From the NCBI GenBank assembly GCA_013002265.1, contig JABDKK010000030.1, forward strand, positions 1 to 22,460: DNA of 22,460 bases, read 5' to 3'. The notes beneath the pieces are model-generated. The model saw only the letters and a list, made by a program, of their open reading frames with translations. It was not told where the DNA came from and did not search any database. Shown piece after piece: positions 7,779-15,548 of the stretch (position 1 is the stretch's first letter; every line of letters starts with the position of its first letter). This DNA is from Candidatus Nitrosopumilus sp. (GTDB taxonomy: Archaea > Thermoproteota > Nitrososphaeria > Nitrososphaerales > Nitrosopumilaceae). The position numbers were made by a program, and so were the translations under genes.

Positions 7779-8427
7779 GAAATAGTACTCCAACTATAAC
7801 TCCAATTCCAGCTGCAATGTAAAATGGAAACAAAGCAAACAAATTCTTTGAAGGATCACCGGATAAAAATTCCACAATCATGCTTCCAGAATTTACTGAT
7901 GGAATATCAGTAGAGCCTTTTAGTCCAAAAACAGAGTATGAATCAATAGCAAAAGTTCCAATGTCAAGATTAGTCACAACAATTCTTGCACCATTATTCA
8001 CGGTTAGTCCTGCTCTATCAGTATAGGATACGATAGATTTTGCCTGGGGATACCATCCTCTATCCAAATCTCTATGAATTACAACATATCCTTCTTTTGG
8101 AGTTTGAACTGCAACCCAGAATTTGTAATTAGGCAATGCACCCATTCCAACCTCGATGAATTCATCATCTGTCTCTTGATCGTATAATCGAATTACGGCA
8201 TCACCATCAGGATTGGAATAAAGTAAGTTGTTGTCAATTGTTACTTGCCAGCTTACTGCATGAACATCATCTAGTGGAATTACTAGAGCATCTCGCAAAA
8301 CAATGTTGAATTCTTCGGAGGGAATCTCTATTGTATCAATGATTAATGAGGGATTTTTGACATCTTGGGCAAAGGCAGGAATTATAAAAAATCCAACAAA
8401 TAAAATTATTCCAATTACATACAACAT
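7759..8427 (-). CDS. exported, C-terminally membrane-anchored protein of unknown function
   Basis: No family recognised. The 222-residue product begins with a signal peptide (hydrophobic 2-18, likely cleavage after AFA at about residue 20). A beta-rich extracytoplasmic domain of about 170 residues follows. It ends with one membrane segment (about 196-216) and a short basic tail TKKRS. The topology is that of a cell-surface type I membrane protein. A box GATATTTATTC (read leftward, 8448-8458) is centred about 26 nt before the ATG, indicating its own promoter even though the stop of sat lies at that same position. Its 3' end overlaps nth. Confidence 0.75.
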   Translation of the reverse strand: MLYVIGIILFVGFFIIPAFAQDVKNPSLIIDTIEIPSEEFNIVLRDALVIPLDDVHAVSWQVTIDNNLLYSNPDGDAVIRLYDQETDDEFIEVGMGALPNYKFWVAVQTPKEGYVVIHRDLDRGWYPQAKSIVSYTDRAGLTVNNGARIVVTNLDIGTFAIDSYSVFGLKGSTDIPSVNSGSMIVEFLSGDPSKNLFALFPFYIAAGIGVIVGVLFLTKKRS

Positions 8428-8447
8428 GAGCTAGAGTGATTTTGATT

Positions 8448-8458
8448 GAATAAATATC
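8448..8458 (-). promoter_or_regulatory. TATA box of the exported protein gene at 8427
   Basis: Read leftward the box is GATATTTATTC, centred 26 nt before the ATG at 8427. It touches the end of sat, so this gene can be transcribed independently of the sulfate operon. Confidence 0.5.
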
Positions 8459-9597
8459 TAATCAACAAAAGGTTTTGGATGATCCAAAATTACTTTGGCA
8501 ACTTCTCGTCTCAAAATAAATTCAGAAGGTGCTTCTCCGTTTTGAATCATTTCTCTTAGTTTAGTTCCACTAATCTGCTCTTTTGCATCATCATCGTGTG
8601 GACAAACCTTTGGATTTGTATATGTTAGACATTTTTTGCAATAGAAAAATGCAGGAAAAAATACTGGTGAAATATCTAGTTCTGGATAGTCATCAAATAT
8701 TTTCTGAGCAGCAAAAGGATCATAAAACTTTCCAACACCTGCATGATCTCTACCAATAATGATATGTGTGCAACCATAGTTTTGTCTCATAATTGCGTGA
8801 TGAATTGCCTCTTTTGGTCCTGCATATTTCATCTCAGTGTGTAACGTACCAAGAAGGCATCTATTTTCTTTATAGTATAATTTAATCATAGTCTCATAGC
8901 ATTTGACAATTACCTCATCAACAAAGTCACCAGACTTTTTCTTTCCAATAATTGGATTGACAAATACGCCATCACGTGTAGTAATTGATGTCTTTTGTAG
9001 CATTTCATGAGCAACATGTGGTGGATTTCTGGTCTGAAATGCACAGATTGTTTTCCATCCTGCTTTTGAAAATGCCTCTCTAGTTTGAGTTGGAGTTAAT
9101 CTGTATTTTCTAATTTCAGTCTCCTCTGGTCTTTGAATATAGTCGATCTTTCCACCTACCAGATAGTCCTTCATAGACATTGTCTTTGCCACACCTGGAT
9201 GAGAAGAATCAGTTGTTCCATAGACTCCTCGTGATGTTTTTTCTTTATCAAAGGAAAAGATTTCCTCAACGTGTAAAACTGCAACTCCGACTCCATCAGG
9301 ATTCTTCAATAAAACATCACCAGCTTCTTTCATCTTATTTGCTGTCTGTTCATCAACATCAAGAACAATTGGAATAGTCCAAGCTAGATTGTTTGCCAGT
9401 CTTCCCTTGGCAATTACACTCTCAAAGTCTTTTTTTCCCAAGAATCCTTCAAGAGGACTAAAAATTCCATCTGCGATGTTTTCAACATCATTTGCCAAGT
9501 CTTCAGTAATTGTAATTGAGAATAATCCAGAAGGATCGATTTTGGTAATTCTGTTAACTAAAGTTCCGCCATGCGGCTTGATCATATTTTCTGACAT
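8458..9597 (-). CDS. sat: sulfate adenylyltransferase (ATP sulfurylase), zinc-containing
   Basis: This 379-residue enzyme makes adenylyl sulfate (APS) and pyrophosphate from ATP and sulfate. Motifs seen: QTRNPPHVAH (188-197), the QxRNPxHxxH active-site signature; GRDHAG (282-287); and ISGTKLREM (342-350). A zinc site C320-x2-C323-x8-C332-x1-H334 is present, as in the free-standing prokaryotic form. It has no fused APS kinase domain. It follows the APS reductase gene by 10 nt on the same strand, so the two form an assimilatory sulfate-reduction operon supplying sulfide for cysteine and cofactors. A weak purine-rich GAGG lies just before the ATG. All catalytic motifs look intact. Confidence 0.96.
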   Translation of the reverse strand: MSENMIKPHGGTLVNRITKIDPSGLFSITITEDLANDVENIADGIFSPLEGFLGKKDFESVIAKGRLANNLAWTIPIVLDVDEQTANKMKEAGDVLLKNPDGVGVAVLHVEEIFSFDKEKTSRGVYGTTDSSHPGVAKTMSMKDYLVGGKIDYIQRPEETEIRKYRLTPTQTREAFSKAGWKTICAFQTRNPPHVAHEMLQKTSITTRDGVFVNPIIGKKKSGDFVDEVIVKCYETMIKLYYKENRCLLGTLHTEMKYAGPKEAIHHAIMRQNYGCTHIIIGRDHAGVGKFYDPFAAQKIFDDYPELDISPVFFPAFFYCKKCLTYTNPKVCPHDDDAKEQISGTKLREMIQNGEAPSEFILRREVAKVILDHPKPFVD

Positions 9598-9607
9598 GTA
9601 AAATCCT

Positions 9608-10363
9608 CTACTTAGGGTCTATATGAAGGCCACACTCTTTGTGCTCGCCTTGTTCCCACCACCACCTTCCTGCTCTAAGATCTTCTCCAGGTTTTATTGG
9701 TCTGGTACATGGCTCACATCCAATGCTAGGATAACCCTTGTCAAGGAGACTGTTGTATGGAAGATTATTCTTTTTGATATATTCTTGAATCTGATCCCAA
9801 CTCCAATCAATAATTGGATTAATCTTGAGAATTCCTCCATGCCCTTGGTCTAGCTGAAATATACTAACATTTTCACGGATCTTAGTCTGATCGCGTCTTA
9901 ATCCTGTAATCCAGCCATCTAGAGTCTGGAGCATCTTATTCATTGGATGTATTTTTCGTATTTCACAGCAAAGTTTCCTATTTTCTACACTATCATAAAA
10001 TAGATTCATTCCTTTTTGATTTACCATTTCTTTGACTTCGTTTGCATCAGGAAATAGTACTTCAACAGAAATGTTGTATTTTTTTCTAACAATATCAATA
10101 ATGTCATATGTTTCCTGAGGAAGTCGTCCGGTATCTAATGTAAAGAATCGAAATTTAGGATTAATCTTTAGCATGATATCCATAACTACAGCATCTTCGG
10201 CACCAAAGCTTGATGCCTTTGCTACTTTTGGATGAAGATTCTCAGAAACCCATTGAAGTGCTTCTTCAGCAGTCTTTATTTTGGAATTAAGTTCATCTAC
10301 TTGTTCTTGTGTGTAATTTGTCACAAAATCATTTGGGATATTTGTTTTATATTGATTGCCCAT
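9608..10363 (-). CDS. cysH: adenylyl-sulfate (APS) reductase, assimilatory, 4Fe-4S type
   Basis: A 251-residue PAPS/APS reductase family protein reducing activated sulfate to sulfite. It has SSFGAEDAV (51-59) at the nucleotide site and LDTGRLP (76-82). The paired cysteines C132-C133 and C216-x2-C219 are the set that binds a 4Fe-4S cluster and marks APS-using reductases rather than cluster-free PAPS reductases. The C-terminal KECGLH motif carries the nucleophilic C244. This fits the neighbour: sat makes APS and no APS kinase is present. It is the first gene of the operon with sat. The ATG start faces the divergent ThiI-like gene across 45 bp. No TATA box at standard leaderless distance was found for this direction. 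Confidence 0.93.
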   Translation of the reverse strand: MGNQYKTNIPNDFVTNYTQEQVDELNSKIKTAEEALQWVSENLHPKVAKASSFGAEDAVVMDIMLKINPKFRFFTLDTGRLPQETYDIIDIVRKKYNISVEVLFPDANEVKEMVNQKGMNLFYDSVENRKLCCEIRKIHPMNKMLQTLDGWITGLRRDQTKIRENVSIFQLDQGHGGILKINPIIDWSWDQIQEYIKKNNLPYNSLLDKGYPSIGCEPCTRPIKPGEDLRAGRWWWEQGEHKECGLHIDPK

Positions 10364-10378
10364 GGTTTTATCCTAAAT

Positions 10379-10386
10379 TATAAACT
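10379..10386 (+). promoter_or_regulatory. TATA box of the ThiI-like gene
   Basis: TTATAAAC is centred about 26 nt before the ATG at 10409. This supports that start as leaderless, over an open frame extending further upstream into cysH. Confidence 0.5.
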
Positions 10387-10408
10387 AGTAAAATTCAGAA
10401 TAGAAAAG

Positions 10409-11524
10409 ATGGAAGAAAAATCATTCGTAGTTGTATTTCCAACAATATTTTCCAAAAACAAAATACCACTACTAATATCAAATATTAAGAAAATTCTTAA
10501 AACTAAAAATCAGCAATTCAAGTCCGTTAAAAGAGACGGAGATATTATTTTAGTTGATGCAAATGATCCAGTTTTTGCATCATCTGCAATAAATTTACTT
10601 TTTGGGATTGATAAAATAACAATTTCAAGACAAGTAAAAAATAACTTTCAAGAGATTGTTTCTGAAATTACCAAAGTAGGAGGAAATCTATTACTAAAGG
10701 GAGAAAAATTTCTAGTTAAAGTAGATGGTGTATCAAAAGGATTTCTTCCAAAAGATATAGAGATTGCAGCAACATCAAACATTATTGAAAAAAAATCAAA
10801 TCTTGGAGCCCATCCAGGAACAGATGAAAATTATGATAAACTGTTGTATACTTTTTTAACAAAAAGTAATGCATACATTAGTATTTTTTCAGATAATGGA
10901 AACGGTGGAATTCCATATGAGTCACAAGAGAGAAAAACCATTTGTGCAATTTATGATGAAATATCTGCAGTATCTTGTTATGAAACCATAAAGCAAGGAA
11001 ATGATGTCAAAATTATATTATGTTATAAGCAAGAATCAGAATTACTTAGTCTTGCCAAAATAATTAATCAGATCATTCCTAGACTTGTTCAAGATAAGAT
11101 AGAGTTTGATTTCTATAATCTAAAGATAAATCCAAGTGGAATTAAAAATTATCCCATATATCTAAATTCAATTTTACAGATATTGCTTCAATATCCTTTT
11201 GATCGTGTGTCACTAGCTTTGTCGCCACTTGTATTCTCTTCAGATTTTATCGATAATTCATTAAATCTAGTTTTTCAAAAAAATAAGATTCCAGTACTTC
11301 CACTTTCTGGAATAGACAATAACCTATTTCAAGATGCTAAAGAGATAGGTTTGGAACGTAATATCAAAAAACTTGAAAAACTAGTAACAATGAATTCAAA
11401 TGAAATTCCTATCTACTCAAAAAAAGAAGTTGATATTGCTCTGAGAACAAAAAAAACAATCACTATTACCGTTGGGCCAAATAATGTTCATGATATTTTA
11501 GATTCCCTTGATGCTAATCACTGA
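10409..11524 (+). CDS. THUMP-domain ThiI-like protein with a degenerate PP-loop
   Basis: A 371-residue protein laid out like ThiI (tRNA 4-thiouridine synthetase). It has an N-terminal ferredoxin-like/THUMP part (about 1-165), ending in LGAHPGTDENYDKLLYTFL and AYISIF. An alpha/beta domain with ThiI-like order follows (GNGGIPYESQ, then about 178-205, then PVLPLSGIDNNLFQDAKEIG at about 295-314). ThiI normally has SGGxDSPVA for ATP pyrophosphatase chemistry; here that place reads YDEISAVSC (182-190). The downstream catalytic cysteine region is also missing. It therefore probably binds RNA without adenylating it. The frame stays open back to 10232, but that extension is antisense to cysH, and the TATA box supports 10409. 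The family placement is my reading of weak similarity. Confidence 0.65.
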   Translation: MEEKSFVVVFPTIFSKNKIPLLISNIKKILKTKNQQFKSVKRDGDIILVDANDPVFASSAINLLFGIDKITISRQVKNNFQEIVSEITKVGGNLLLKGEKFLVKVDGVSKGFLPKDIEIAATSNIIEKKSNLGAHPGTDENYDKLLYTFLTKSNAYISIFSDNGNGGIPYESQERKTICAIYDEISAVSCYETIKQGNDVKIILCYKQESELLSLAKIINQIIPRLVQDKIEFDFYNLKINPSGIKNYPIYLNSILQILLQYPFDRVSLALSPLVFSSDFIDNSLNLVFQKNKIPVLPLSGIDNNLFQDAKEIGLERNIKKLEKLVTMNSNEIPIYSKKEVDIALRTKKTITITVGPNNVHDILDSLDANH

Positions 11525-11525
11525 G

Positions 11526-11534
11526 AATTTAAAC
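11526..11534 (+). promoter_or_regulatory. TATA box of the glycosyltransferase-like gene
   Basis: AATTTAAAC is centred about 25 nt before the GTG at 11555 and supports this GTG as a leaderless start. It lies 2 nt after the stop of the preceding gene, so the gene can be transcribed on its own. Confidence 0.5.
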
Positions 11535-11554
11535 GGCATATTTGATTTGATATT

Positions 11555-12790
11555 GTGCTCAAAATAGGAGAATTCATCTATCCATGGGGAAGTGGTCATT
11601 ATTCTAGAATGATGAGACTAAATGAGGTTTTGGGAGATTATATAAAAGAGGAATTGGAGGTTCATTTTTCAAGTAAAGATCATGTTTATGAAAAATTATT
11701 AGCAAAATTTCCAGATCAACGAGAAAAAATCCATGAGATTTTAATGCCAACACCAATTGATGGGAAATTTGGTCCAAGTGTCGCAATGTCACTAATGAAT
11801 TTGTTATTACCTATCTCAAAAAACCCACCATTAATTAGACAAATTGTAAATTATTTGAAAGAAGAAAGAAGACTTTACAATAAAGAGAAATTTGATCTAG
11901 TAATTAATGATGGAGATATGGGATCAAACATTCTTGCAAAAAATAGAAACATCCCAAGTTTATTTATTACAAATCAATTCAGACCAAAATTGTATAATTC
12001 TAGATCTTACTTGTATCCATCATTAATTTTTGTTGCAAAACAAATTTCCAAAGCAACAAGAATTCTTATTGCAGACTCCCCACCACCATATACTCTATGT
12101 GAATACAATCTTAATTTTACTAAAGATGTTGATGAAAAAATTACTTATGTAGGACATTTTACAAATAGTACGCAAATTAAGGATGAAGAAAAATCTGAAC
12201 TTGAAAAATTAGTTGAGAATAATGATTTTGGATATTGGATGAGAACAGGAAATAAATCAACAAATGATGGGACTGGTCAGAGATACGAACAAGTTTTCCA
12301 TCAAGAAGAAATGATTAAAGAGAAGAGGATTATCTCTCATGCAAGAAATGATCCAAGCATAGATTCTGTTTTAGGAATAGATGGAAGAAAATATACAATT
12401 TCTGAAGCATTAGATAAAAAAATTGATTGGATACAAATTGATGTAGGCTTTTTATCCGAGCATGAAAAAGATTCTGTTCTTAATTTGTGTAAATATGCAG
12501 TTGTAAATGGTTCTCATACTGTAATGGGTGAGATTATAGGTGGAAAATCAAAACCGATCATTGGATATCCAATTTATGATGAGCATACAAACAATATCAA
12601 GTGGGCTCAAGAAAAAAAATTGGGACTTCTAGTCACTAAAACTGATCAAGTAACAAAAGCAATTTTTCATATCAAGGAAAATTATGGAATTTTTGAAGAG
12701 AACTTGAGGGAATTTTCAAAAAACTTTGTTCCCAATGGAGCTGAAAATTCGGCAAAAATTGCCGCTCAAACCCTAGAAGAAAAGAGATAA
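11555..12790 (+). CDS. GT-B fold glycosyltransferase-like protein (MurG/GT28-like)
   Basis: The 411-residue product resembles GT-B glycosyltransferases at both ends. The N-terminal GSGHYSRMMRL (12-22) matches the GxGHxxR acceptor-side loop. The C-terminal stretch VNGSHTVMGEIIGGKSKPIIGYPIYDEHTNN fits the nucleotide-sugar region, where a glycine-rich turn, a glutamate and a late D/E-H-N occur. Between them, about 205-290, the usual short GGS-type loop is replaced by a charged region I cannot align (TGNKSTNDGTGQRYEQVF and onward). Sugar and acceptor are unknown; surface glycans or glycolipids are plausible. No membrane segment is seen. The GTG start is supported by the TATA box at 11526-11534. 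Fold is moderately sure, function is not. Confidence 0.65.
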   Translation: MLKIGEFIYPWGSGHYSRMMRLNEVLGDYIKEELEVHFSSKDHVYEKLLAKFPDQREKIHEILMPTPIDGKFGPSVAMSLMNLLLPISKNPPLIRQIVNYLKEERRLYNKEKFDLVINDGDMGSNILAKNRNIPSLFITNQFRPKLYNSRSYLYPSLIFVAKQISKATRILIADSPPPYTLCEYNLNFTKDVDEKITYVGHFTNSTQIKDEEKSELEKLVENNDFGYWMRTGNKSTNDGTGQRYEQVFHQEEMIKEKRIISHARNDPSIDSVLGIDGRKYTISEALDKKIDWIQIDVGFLSEHEKDSVLNLCKYAVVNGSHTVMGEIIGGKSKPIIGYPIYDEHTNNIKWAQEKKLGLLVTKTDQVTKAIFHIKENYGIFEENLREFSKNFVPNGAENSAKIAAQTLEEKR

Positions 12791-12814
12791 TAGATTATTT
12801 TTAGAATTTTGTTC

Positions 12815-12882
12815 ATCTGGCACGCGGGATTTCGATGGGCGAACGGACCGAAAGGGATGATGAAAAAATCCGCGTGCCAGAT
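12815..12882. ncRNA. GC-rich hairpin, candidate structured RNA
   Basis: In an otherwise AT-rich intergenic gap, arms 12815-12827 and 12870-12882 pair over 13 bp (ATCTGGCACGCGG with its complement). After a single bulged G at 12828, four more A/T pairs extend the stem (12829-12832 with 12866-12869). The 33-nt apical region contains a small CCGAAAGG tetraloop hairpin (12848-12855) and an ATGATGA (12857-12863). GC-rich islands in AT-rich archaeal genomes usually mark structured RNAs. I recognise no Rfam-type family and cannot tell the strand. It lies 24 nt after the glycosyltransferase gene and about 60 nt before the next gene; there is no poly-T tract after it, so it is not a simple terminator. 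Confidence 0.5.
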
Positions 12883-12912
12883 TAATATCGATCTTCTAAG
12901 AATGTGGGAACG

Positions 12913-12921
12913 CTTTTATGG
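12913..12921 (+). promoter_or_regulatory. TATA-like box of the zinc-finger gene
   Basis: CTTTTATGG is centred about 27 nt before the GTG at 12944, consistent with a leaderless GTG start downstream of the hairpin. Confidence 0.4.
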
Positions 12922-12943
12922 AAAAAATTAAGCCAAATCATCA

Positions 12944-13252
12944 GTGCCTAATTGTCCAGAATGTACAGCAAGAGAGAAAAAGAAGATTCAAGCAAAATAT
13001 GAAGCTGATACTCCAGAAGAAGAAAGGGGTAGAGATGATTTATTCAAGTTATATGATGAGATTGATATTCCTATGAAAATGGATGCAGCTACAAAGCATT
13101 TCATTTGTAAAAGATGTGGATTATACGCTACAAGAGAGCAGGTTTCAGATATTAGATACAAATTGAATCAAAAAGAAAGAACACGTGATGATAAACATGA
13201 TGACTATTTAGAATGGTGGTCAAAAAGTAAGAAAGAAAAACAAGAAAACTAG
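12944..13252 (+). CDS. small zinc-ribbon-like protein of unknown function
   Basis: A 102-residue, highly charged protein. Two cysteine pairs, C4-x2-C7 (CPEC) and C55-x2-C58 (CKRC), are separated by about 48 residues and look like a four-cysteine zinc site with a helical insert. The C-terminal third is rich in K, E and D and likely helical. No family recognised; a nucleic-acid-binding or ribosome-associated role would fit but is inference only. The GTG start is supported by the TATA box at 12913-12921 and by MPNCPEC as a natural N-terminus. It is followed 12 nt later by a gene with a ribosome-binding site, so the two form an operon. Confidence 0.75.
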   Translation: MPNCPECTAREKKKIQAKYEADTPEEERGRDDLFKLYDEIDIPMKMDAATKHFICKRCGLYATREQVSDIRYKLNQKERTRDDKHDDYLEWWSKSKKEKQEN

Positions 13253-13253
13253 A

Positions 13254-13258
13254 GTGAT
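13254..13258 (+). promoter_or_regulatory. Shine-Dalgarno GTGAT for the 13265 gene
   Basis: GTGAT lies 6 nt before the ATG at 13265 and complements the AUCAC of the archaeal 16S 3' end. It marks the downstream gene as the internal cistron of an operon, in contrast to the leaderless first gene. Confidence 0.5.
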
Positions 13259-13264
13259 TTTAAC

Positions 13265-13660
13265 ATGGTAAAAAAGAAAGATGACATTCCTGATTGGGTT
13301 ACTGATGAAATACAAAATGCAAAATTTCAAAAACCAACAGAGATGAAAAAGACTGGTTATATTTTAGAGCTGTATGATGCAGATAACAAAATAGATGCAC
13401 AATTGTATGATCCTGTAGAAGATGGAAGACATATTGTTACAATGGATTTACCCAAAAAGATCAAAATGGGTGATTTGGAGAAAGGTGTTGTCTATGAATT
13501 TACTTTTGATCAGTACAAAGCCCCATTAAGTAAAAAAGTTTCAGAATATTTAGAAAAAGAAAAAGAAATTGAAATGAGTGCAATTTATCAATTTGAATTA
13601 AAATCATTAGAAATGTTAGATGTAGGCTCAAACGAGGCTACAGATGATGATGTTGAATAA
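13265..13660 (+). CDS. small acidic protein of unknown function
   Basis: A 131-residue soluble protein with no recognised family. A lysine-rich N-terminus leads into alternating strand-like segments (GYILELYDAD, IDAQLYDP, RHIVTMDL, VVYEFTFDQY, AIYQFELKSLEML), then an acidic tail DDDVE. The pattern suggests a small beta-barrel, perhaps OB-like, but this is only a guess from strand spacing. It is second in an operon with the zinc-ribbon gene and starts at an ATG with a GTGAT ribosome-binding site. It ends 7 nt from the convergent SDR gene. Confidence 0.7.
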   Translation: MVKKKDDIPDWVTDEIQNAKFQKPTEMKKTGYILELYDADNKIDAQLYDPVEDGRHIVTMDLPKKIKMGDLEKGVVYEFTFDQYKAPLSKKVSEYLEKEKEIEMSAIYQFELKSLEMLDVGSNEATDDDVE

Positions 13661-13667
13661 GAGAAAT

Positions 13668-14462
13668 CTATTTTTTAGAATCTAGTTGTTTTTTAAATGA
13701 TTTTTCAATAATTGGATTGATAAAATATGGAAATGTATTCTTTAACCATACTGCACCACGTACAAAGGATGGAACAATGATTTCTAATCTTGAAGAGTTT
13801 GTAGCTTTGAGAATTGCTTTTGCAACTGTTTTTGAACTAAGAGATGCAGGAGAGTATTGAGGCATTTTTTCAAAAGATGGATGATCAAAAAAGTTTGTTC
13901 TAACCATTATTGGACTAACAACTGTAATTCCAACACCTGTTCCCTTTAGCTCATGTTTGAGACCCTCTGAAAATCCAAGCATAGCAAATTTTGATGCACA
14001 GTATGAAGCAATTCCAGGCAAGCCAAAACTTGCAGCAACTGATGCAACATTGACAATATGACCTGATTTTTTCCCCAACATTGATGGAAGAAATTTTTTA
14101 ATACAATAAATCATACCGAAATAATTTGTCTCCATTTGGGATTCAATGTCTTTAAGTGAAAGATCTAAGACAGAGCCATAAATTGCAAATCCTGCATTAT
14201 TAACAAGAATATCTATGGAACCAAATTTTTCTAAAATAAGATTTGACATTTGATTGACTTGATCTTTTTTTGATACATCACATGGAATGATTAATGTAGT
14301 TGTATGGAATTTTTTTAATTCGTTTTCTACTTGTTCTAGTTTATCTTTTCTTCTAGCAACCAAAATAATTTTTCCACCTTGTTTAGCAAATTCTATGGCA
14401 GTATCTTTTCCAATTCCAGAAGATGCACCAGTGATTAGAATTACTTTATTTTTAAAGTTCAC
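13668..14462 (-). CDS. short-chain dehydrogenase/reductase (SDR)
   Basis: A 264-residue classical SDR using NAD(P)H. The dinucleotide motif TGASSGIG is at 11-18, NNAG at 88-91 and N113 is in its usual place. The catalytic set S141, Y154, K158 is intact (YCASK). R37-R38 after the second strand (LVARRKDKL) suggests NADP(H) preference. The C-terminal segment after residue 230 (AVWLKNTFPYFINPIIEKSFKK) resembles membrane-associating SDRs of the DHRS7/SadH type acting on lipid-like substrates. The exact substrate is unknown. The start is GTG with a CTTTATC box about 25 nt upstream, indicating a leaderless mRNA separate from the flippase-like gene. Confidence 0.9.
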   Translation of the reverse strand: MNFKNKVILITGASSGIGKDTAIEFAKQGGKIILVARRKDKLEQVENELKKFHTTTLIIPCDVSKKDQVNQMSNLILEKFGSIDILVNNAGFAIYGSVLDLSLKDIESQMETNYFGMIYCIKKFLPSMLGKKSGHIVNVASVAASFGLPGIASYCASKFAMLGFSEGLKHELKGTGVGITVVSPIMVRTNFFDHPSFEKMPQYSPASLSSKTVAKAILKATNSSRLEIIVPSFVRGAVWLKNTFPYFINPIIEKSFKKQLDSKK

Positions 14463-14483
14463 AAATTAAAAAAACCATTTAAT

Positions 14484-14490
14484 GATAAAG
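14484..14490 (-). promoter_or_regulatory. TATA box of the SDR gene
   Basis: Read leftward the box is CTTTATC, centred 25 nt before the GTG at 14462. Confidence 0.45.
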
Positions 14491-14503
14491 TGGTTTCGAT
14501 TTT

Positions 14504-15514
14504 TTATTGTGTTTTTGATATTCTACTCAAGGCTAATTTTACTAAAAGTAGCCAAGTAATTATAATAGGAACATAATAAGTTGCAATTCTCCAACCAATT
14601 ACTGCATCCCAAGCAACAACTCCCTTTGGAATATCAAAATCAAATGGATTCAAATTGTTCAGATATGCTACAATTCCAAATTCTGCCAATCCAGAACCAC
14701 CTACAGTTATAGGCAAGTTACCAATTGCATTTGCACCCATTACTGCCATAATAGAATCAAATGCATTAATTACATATCCAGTTCCCATCGCAATTATCAT
14801 AAATGATATTCCATAGAAGGACCAAGAAGCAAGTGAAAACAAAAAGGACACTGTAAAGATTTTTTTAGATTCAGAAGTTTTTAGATTTTCTTTACTCATG
14901 GTGCAAACTTCTTCCATCCAAGTGTTTGTTTTATCGATATATTTTGTGCCTTTTTCTTTTCCTAATTTTATTACAAGATTTGCCAATATTTTTGGAACTT
15001 GAAACATGTGTACAGAAGATAAGAAAAACATTACCAACCACAAAAATGTTACAATAATACTAGTAGCCAAAATAATTGCTGCAACAACATATGCTTCATT
15101 CATTAATGCAATAATTCCTGCCATTATAGACAATAATCCTGCTGCAAATACCTCAGTCACAATATCCATTATTGCAATCCAAGCAGATTTTGATGCTTTT
15201 ACCCCTTTTTTGTGCAAATAATAAAGCACAACAAATTCTGCACCAACGAACATGGGAGTTGTAAATTTAATAAATTCACTACCAACTCTGACACCTGTTA
15301 ATTTCCAAAAAGAATCAAAATTTCCCAGATATTTTCTTGCAATATATGCAAATTTGACACCTTGAAGACCTAGTTTAATCATCATCGCAACAACTGCAGC
15401 TGCAAAGGGAAAAAATCCAATAGCCAAGACATCTTCTATTTTGATATCAAATTGAATAGCAATAATGAAAATTGGAATTAAGGTAACAGGAATTACTACT
15501 AGTCTCCAATTCAT
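14504..15514 (-). CDS. flippase-like integral membrane protein (LPG-synthase TM/UPF0104 family)
   Basis: A polytopic membrane protein with about eight hydrophobic segments. It matches the lysylphosphatidylglycerol-synthase TM region/UPF0104 family, which includes archaeal AglD-like proteins. Family cues are the ARKYLG-type segment after the second helix, GSEFIKFTTPMFVGAEFVVLYYL in the middle, and the late GANAIGNLPITVGGSGLAEFG. It lacks any soluble synthetase domain, so a role in moving or processing lipid-linked molecules is inferred. The open frame starts at a TTG at 15538, but no signal supports that codon. ATG at 15514 (MNWRLVVIPV) has a CATATTTG box about 27 nt upstream and is preferred. 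An inverted repeat lies just upstream of that box. Confidence 0.8.
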   Translation of the reverse strand: MNWRLVVIPVTLIPIFIIAIQFDIKIEDVLAIGFFPFAAAVVAMMIKLGLQGVKFAYIARKYLGNFDSFWKLTGVRVGSEFIKFTTPMFVGAEFVVLYYLHKKGVKASKSAWIAIMDIVTEVFAAGLLSIMAGIIALMNEAYVVAAIILATSIIVTFLWLVMFFLSSVHMFQVPKILANLVIKLGKEKGTKYIDKTNTWMEEVCTMSKENLKTSESKKIFTVSFLFSLASWSFYGISFMIIAMGTGYVINAFDSIMAVMGANAIGNLPITVGGSGLAEFGIVAYLNNLNPFDFDIPKGVVAWDAVIGWRIATYYVPIIITWLLLVKLALSRISKTQ

Positions 15515-15536
15515 TTGATCGGTTTGTTGGGGAATC

Positions 15537-15544
15537 AAATATGA
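15537..15544 (-). promoter_or_regulatory. TATA-like box of the flippase-like gene
   Basis: Read leftward CATATTTG, centred about 27 nt before the ATG at 15514. It overlaps the alternative TTG start at 15538, which it argues against. Confidence 0.4.
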
Positions 15545-15548
15545 AAGT

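Noticed and set aside
10232..10408. Upstream extension of the ThiI-like frame, adding 59 hydrophobic residues
   Set aside because: It is antisense to the start of cysH and its promoter, and a TATA box plus a natural N-terminus support the ATG at 10409.
12857..12863. ATGATGA as the C box of a C/D guide RNA
   Set aside because: No CTGA D box or C'/D' pair lies at a suitable distance, and the motif sits in the loop of a long stem, unlike a C/D RNA.
12808..12882. Fluoride-type riboswitch
   Set aside because: There is a loose resemblance (possible pseudoknot, GATG near the second stem), but the conserved ACTGCC and GGCTGATG elements are not present and the next gene is not a fluoride exporter.
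15514..15538. TTG at 15538 as the flippase-like start
   Set aside because: It overlaps the TATA-like box that is correctly spaced for the ATG at 15514; no Shine-Dalgarno sequence precedes it.
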